Assembly: GCA_020445245.1 (NCBI GenBank)
Contig: JAGRHB010000149.1
Coordinates: 1 to 5,452, forward strand
Direction: 5' to 3'
Source: Gammaproteobacteria bacterium
GTDB taxonomy: Bacteria > Pseudomonadota > Gammaproteobacteria > Chromatiales > Sedimenticolaceae
DNA: 5,452 bases
Shown: positions 4,647 to 5,452 of the stretch, in pieces
How positions within the stretch are numbered: position 1 is the first letter of the stretch
Layout: each line of letters begins with the position of its first letter
Notes under the pieces: generated by a model
Database searches by the model: none
Seen by the model: only the letters and a program-made list of their open reading frames with translations
What the model was told of the DNA's origin: nothing
Program-made: the position numbers and the translations under genes

Positions 4647-5452
4647 TCACAGTGCGGGATGCGCGAATTCGATACTGCCCGGAGGGCGGCTGCCGCCCGG
4701 CGGCGCATAGTGCATCAGGGCGTTCAGGACCTCGGGCGGTACAGTGCCCACCCGTTGGGCCAATGCCGGTGCATCGATGCCCTGGCGAATCAGAAACACC
4801 ACGTAGCTGTGCCACAGTGCGAGGGCATTGATGCTCCCGGGGTCGGCCAGTCTTGCATCCTGGGCGCCGGCGCGCAGGCGGTTGTCGATCTCAGCGACCG
4901 GCTGACTCATGTGTGTACCATCCAGGTGGCCAAGAATCGGCTGCAGACGCTGCCAGGCCCTGGTGCCGATCACGATCTCGCGACGTCCTGCGCCCGGGAC
5001 ACTGATCCGCCCCTGGCCACGGTCGAAGCACCCGGTGTGCAGTAACGGCAATTCATAGGGTGATACCCCGGACAACAGCAGCGTCGAATAGGCGGCGGTT
5101 GAAGGTTCGAGTGCCCCCATCAGGGCTTCGACCTCCGCTGCTGCGAGTTCACGCGGAAGTACCGGCAGGTTCTCTGCCGGCGCTGCCAGCGCGTCGCGCG
5201 CCCTTTCCGGGTGATCGATCAGTCGCCGGTCGCCGGCTTCGGGGCCGGCCAGCTGATCGCCGGGGTGAATGCGCACCCCGAGATAAGGCGCGCCGGGTGG
5301 CGGCGTGGCCTGCCCGGAGAGGTATTCCACCAGCCATGTCACGAACAACGCCAGTCCAAGCGCGGCGGCGATGGCGATCAGCAGGTCACGTTCGTAATCC
5401 GGATAGATCGGACGGGCCGGGACACGCGCCCACTCGACGACCTGGATCGGGG
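4647..5452 (-). CDS. Wzz/GumC-like polysaccharide co-polymerase, C-terminal part, fused to a tyrosine-recombinase-like domain
   Basis: The frame is open from the right edge, so the N-terminus is missing; 267 residues are visible. Residues 4-20 (VVEWARVPARPIYPDYE) and the membrane helix at about 23-41, followed by VEYLSG, match the end of Wzz/GumC chain-length determinants, where a proline-rich motif precedes the last inner-membrane helix and the chain returns to the cytoplasm. A Pro/Ala-rich linker (47-97) follows. Residues 98-250 then resemble a tyrosine recombinase catalytic domain. Normal GumC/Wzz proteins end soon after the helix or continue into a BY-kinase, and no Walker A motif or tyrosine cluster is seen here. 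The family role is control of polysaccharide polymerisation or export at the inner membrane. The fused domain appears catalytically dead. The Wzz/GumC call rests on a short segment; the continuous frame argues against two separate genes. Confidence 0.7.
   Translation of the reverse strand, partial: PIQVVEWARVPARPIYPDYERDLLIAIAAALGLALFVTWLVEYLSGQATPPPGAPYLGVRIHPGDQLAGPEAGDRRLIDHPERARDALAAPAENLPVLPRELAAAEVEALMGALEPSTAAYSTLLLSGVSPYELPLLHTGCFDRGQGRISVPGAGRREIVIGTRAWQRLQPILGHLDGTHMSQPVAEIDNRLRAGAQDARLADPGSINALALWHSYVVFLIRQGIDAPALAQRVGTVPPEVLNALMHYAPPGGSRPPGSIEFAHPAL
4701..5159 (-). other. Degenerate tyrosine recombinase (integrase)-like domain inside the GumC-like CDS
   Basis: Visible residues 98-250 align by eye with the XerD catalytic domain. 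LPRELAAAEVEALM corresponds to the usual domain opening, TLLLSGVSPYELPLL to the TGLRxSEL box, GRISVPGAGRREIVIGTRAW to the beta-hairpin with its GKGxKxR motif, ALWHSYVVFLIRQGIDAPAL to the HxLRHxxATxL box, and RVGTVPPEVLNALMHYAPP to the LLGHxxxxxTxxY end. The first Arg is Ser130, the Lys is Ala154, the HxLR pair becomes Leu-Trp, the GH histidine is Thr, and the nucleophile position falls on a Leu, with Tyr248 three residues later. The fold may be kept for binding while strand cleavage is lost. This is pattern recognition only, not a computed alignment. Confidence 0.6.

Noticed and set aside
4684..4698. Inverted repeat GGGCGG-CTG-CCGCCC near the end of the GumC-like gene.
   Set aside because: It lies within the coding sequence for a Pro/Gly-rich tail, where mirrored GGC/CCG codons readily give such symmetry, and no T-run follows.
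4531..4815. Upstream extension of the sensor gene to 4815, overlapping the polysaccharide gene.
   Set aside because: The added residues are Arg/Gly/Pro-rich and shadow the neighbouring gene's end; a membrane protein with its first helix near the N-terminus from 4530 is more natural.
4647..5159. An active integrase with an attachment site, marking a mobile element.
   Set aside because: Catalytic residues are missing, the domain is fused in frame to a membrane helix, and no tRNA, flanking direct repeat or phage gene is visible.
5162..5180. Inverted repeat CCGGCAG-N5-CTGCCGG.
   Set aside because: It is inside the coding linker of the GumC-like gene, short and GC-rich, and not at a gene boundary; chance in such sequence is likely.

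Overview
The window is gene-dense, high-GC DNA with GTG starts and Shine-Dalgarno sites typical of a proteobacterium. The YajD-type HNH protein is close to the gammaproteobacterial form. The GumC/Wzz-type exopolysaccharide protein and the lysine/alanine-rich H1-like protein also fit an environmental gammaproteobacterium. I cannot name a genus. No rRNA, tRNA, CRISPR array, insertion sequence or phage module was found, and no stretch over 300 bases lacks a gene.

Layout: (1) the left edge holds the N-terminal part of a DUF2779 protein on the minus strand. (2) Divergent from it, after a gap of about 100 bp with a good sigma-70-like promoter, a two-gene plus-strand operon encodes a small MESH1/SpoT-type HD hydrolase (predicted (p)ppGpp hydrolase) and a DUF2130 coiled-coil protein with a PD-(D/E)XK-like core. 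(3) A 181-bp gap with a 17-bp palindrome leads to a 137-aa protein joining a histone H1-like tail to a DUF2934 domain, closed by a strong GC-rich hairpin. (4) A plus-strand yajD-like HNH gene follows. (5) Convergent to it, on the minus strand, are a membrane-anchored dCache sensor with no output domain and, upstream of that, the C-terminal part of a polysaccharide co-polymerase (Wzz/GumC-like) that runs off the right edge.

The most interesting object is the right-edge gene. After the typical Wzz/GumC proline-rich segment and final membrane helix, the frame continues through a Pro/Ala-rich linker into about 150 residues that resemble the catalytic domain of tyrosine recombinases (XerC/XerD/phage integrase). 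By my eye alignment every catalytic position is substituted. It would be a pseudo-recombinase fused to an inner-membrane exopolysaccharide protein, placed upstream of an output-less extracellular sensor. What the pair does is unknown; a signal-responsive envelope or polysaccharide assembly is my inference.

The left part is a mixture of housekeeping-like stress and nucleic-acid genes (HD hydrolase, DUF2130, H1-like DUF2934, HNH). Only the first two are clearly one transcription unit.
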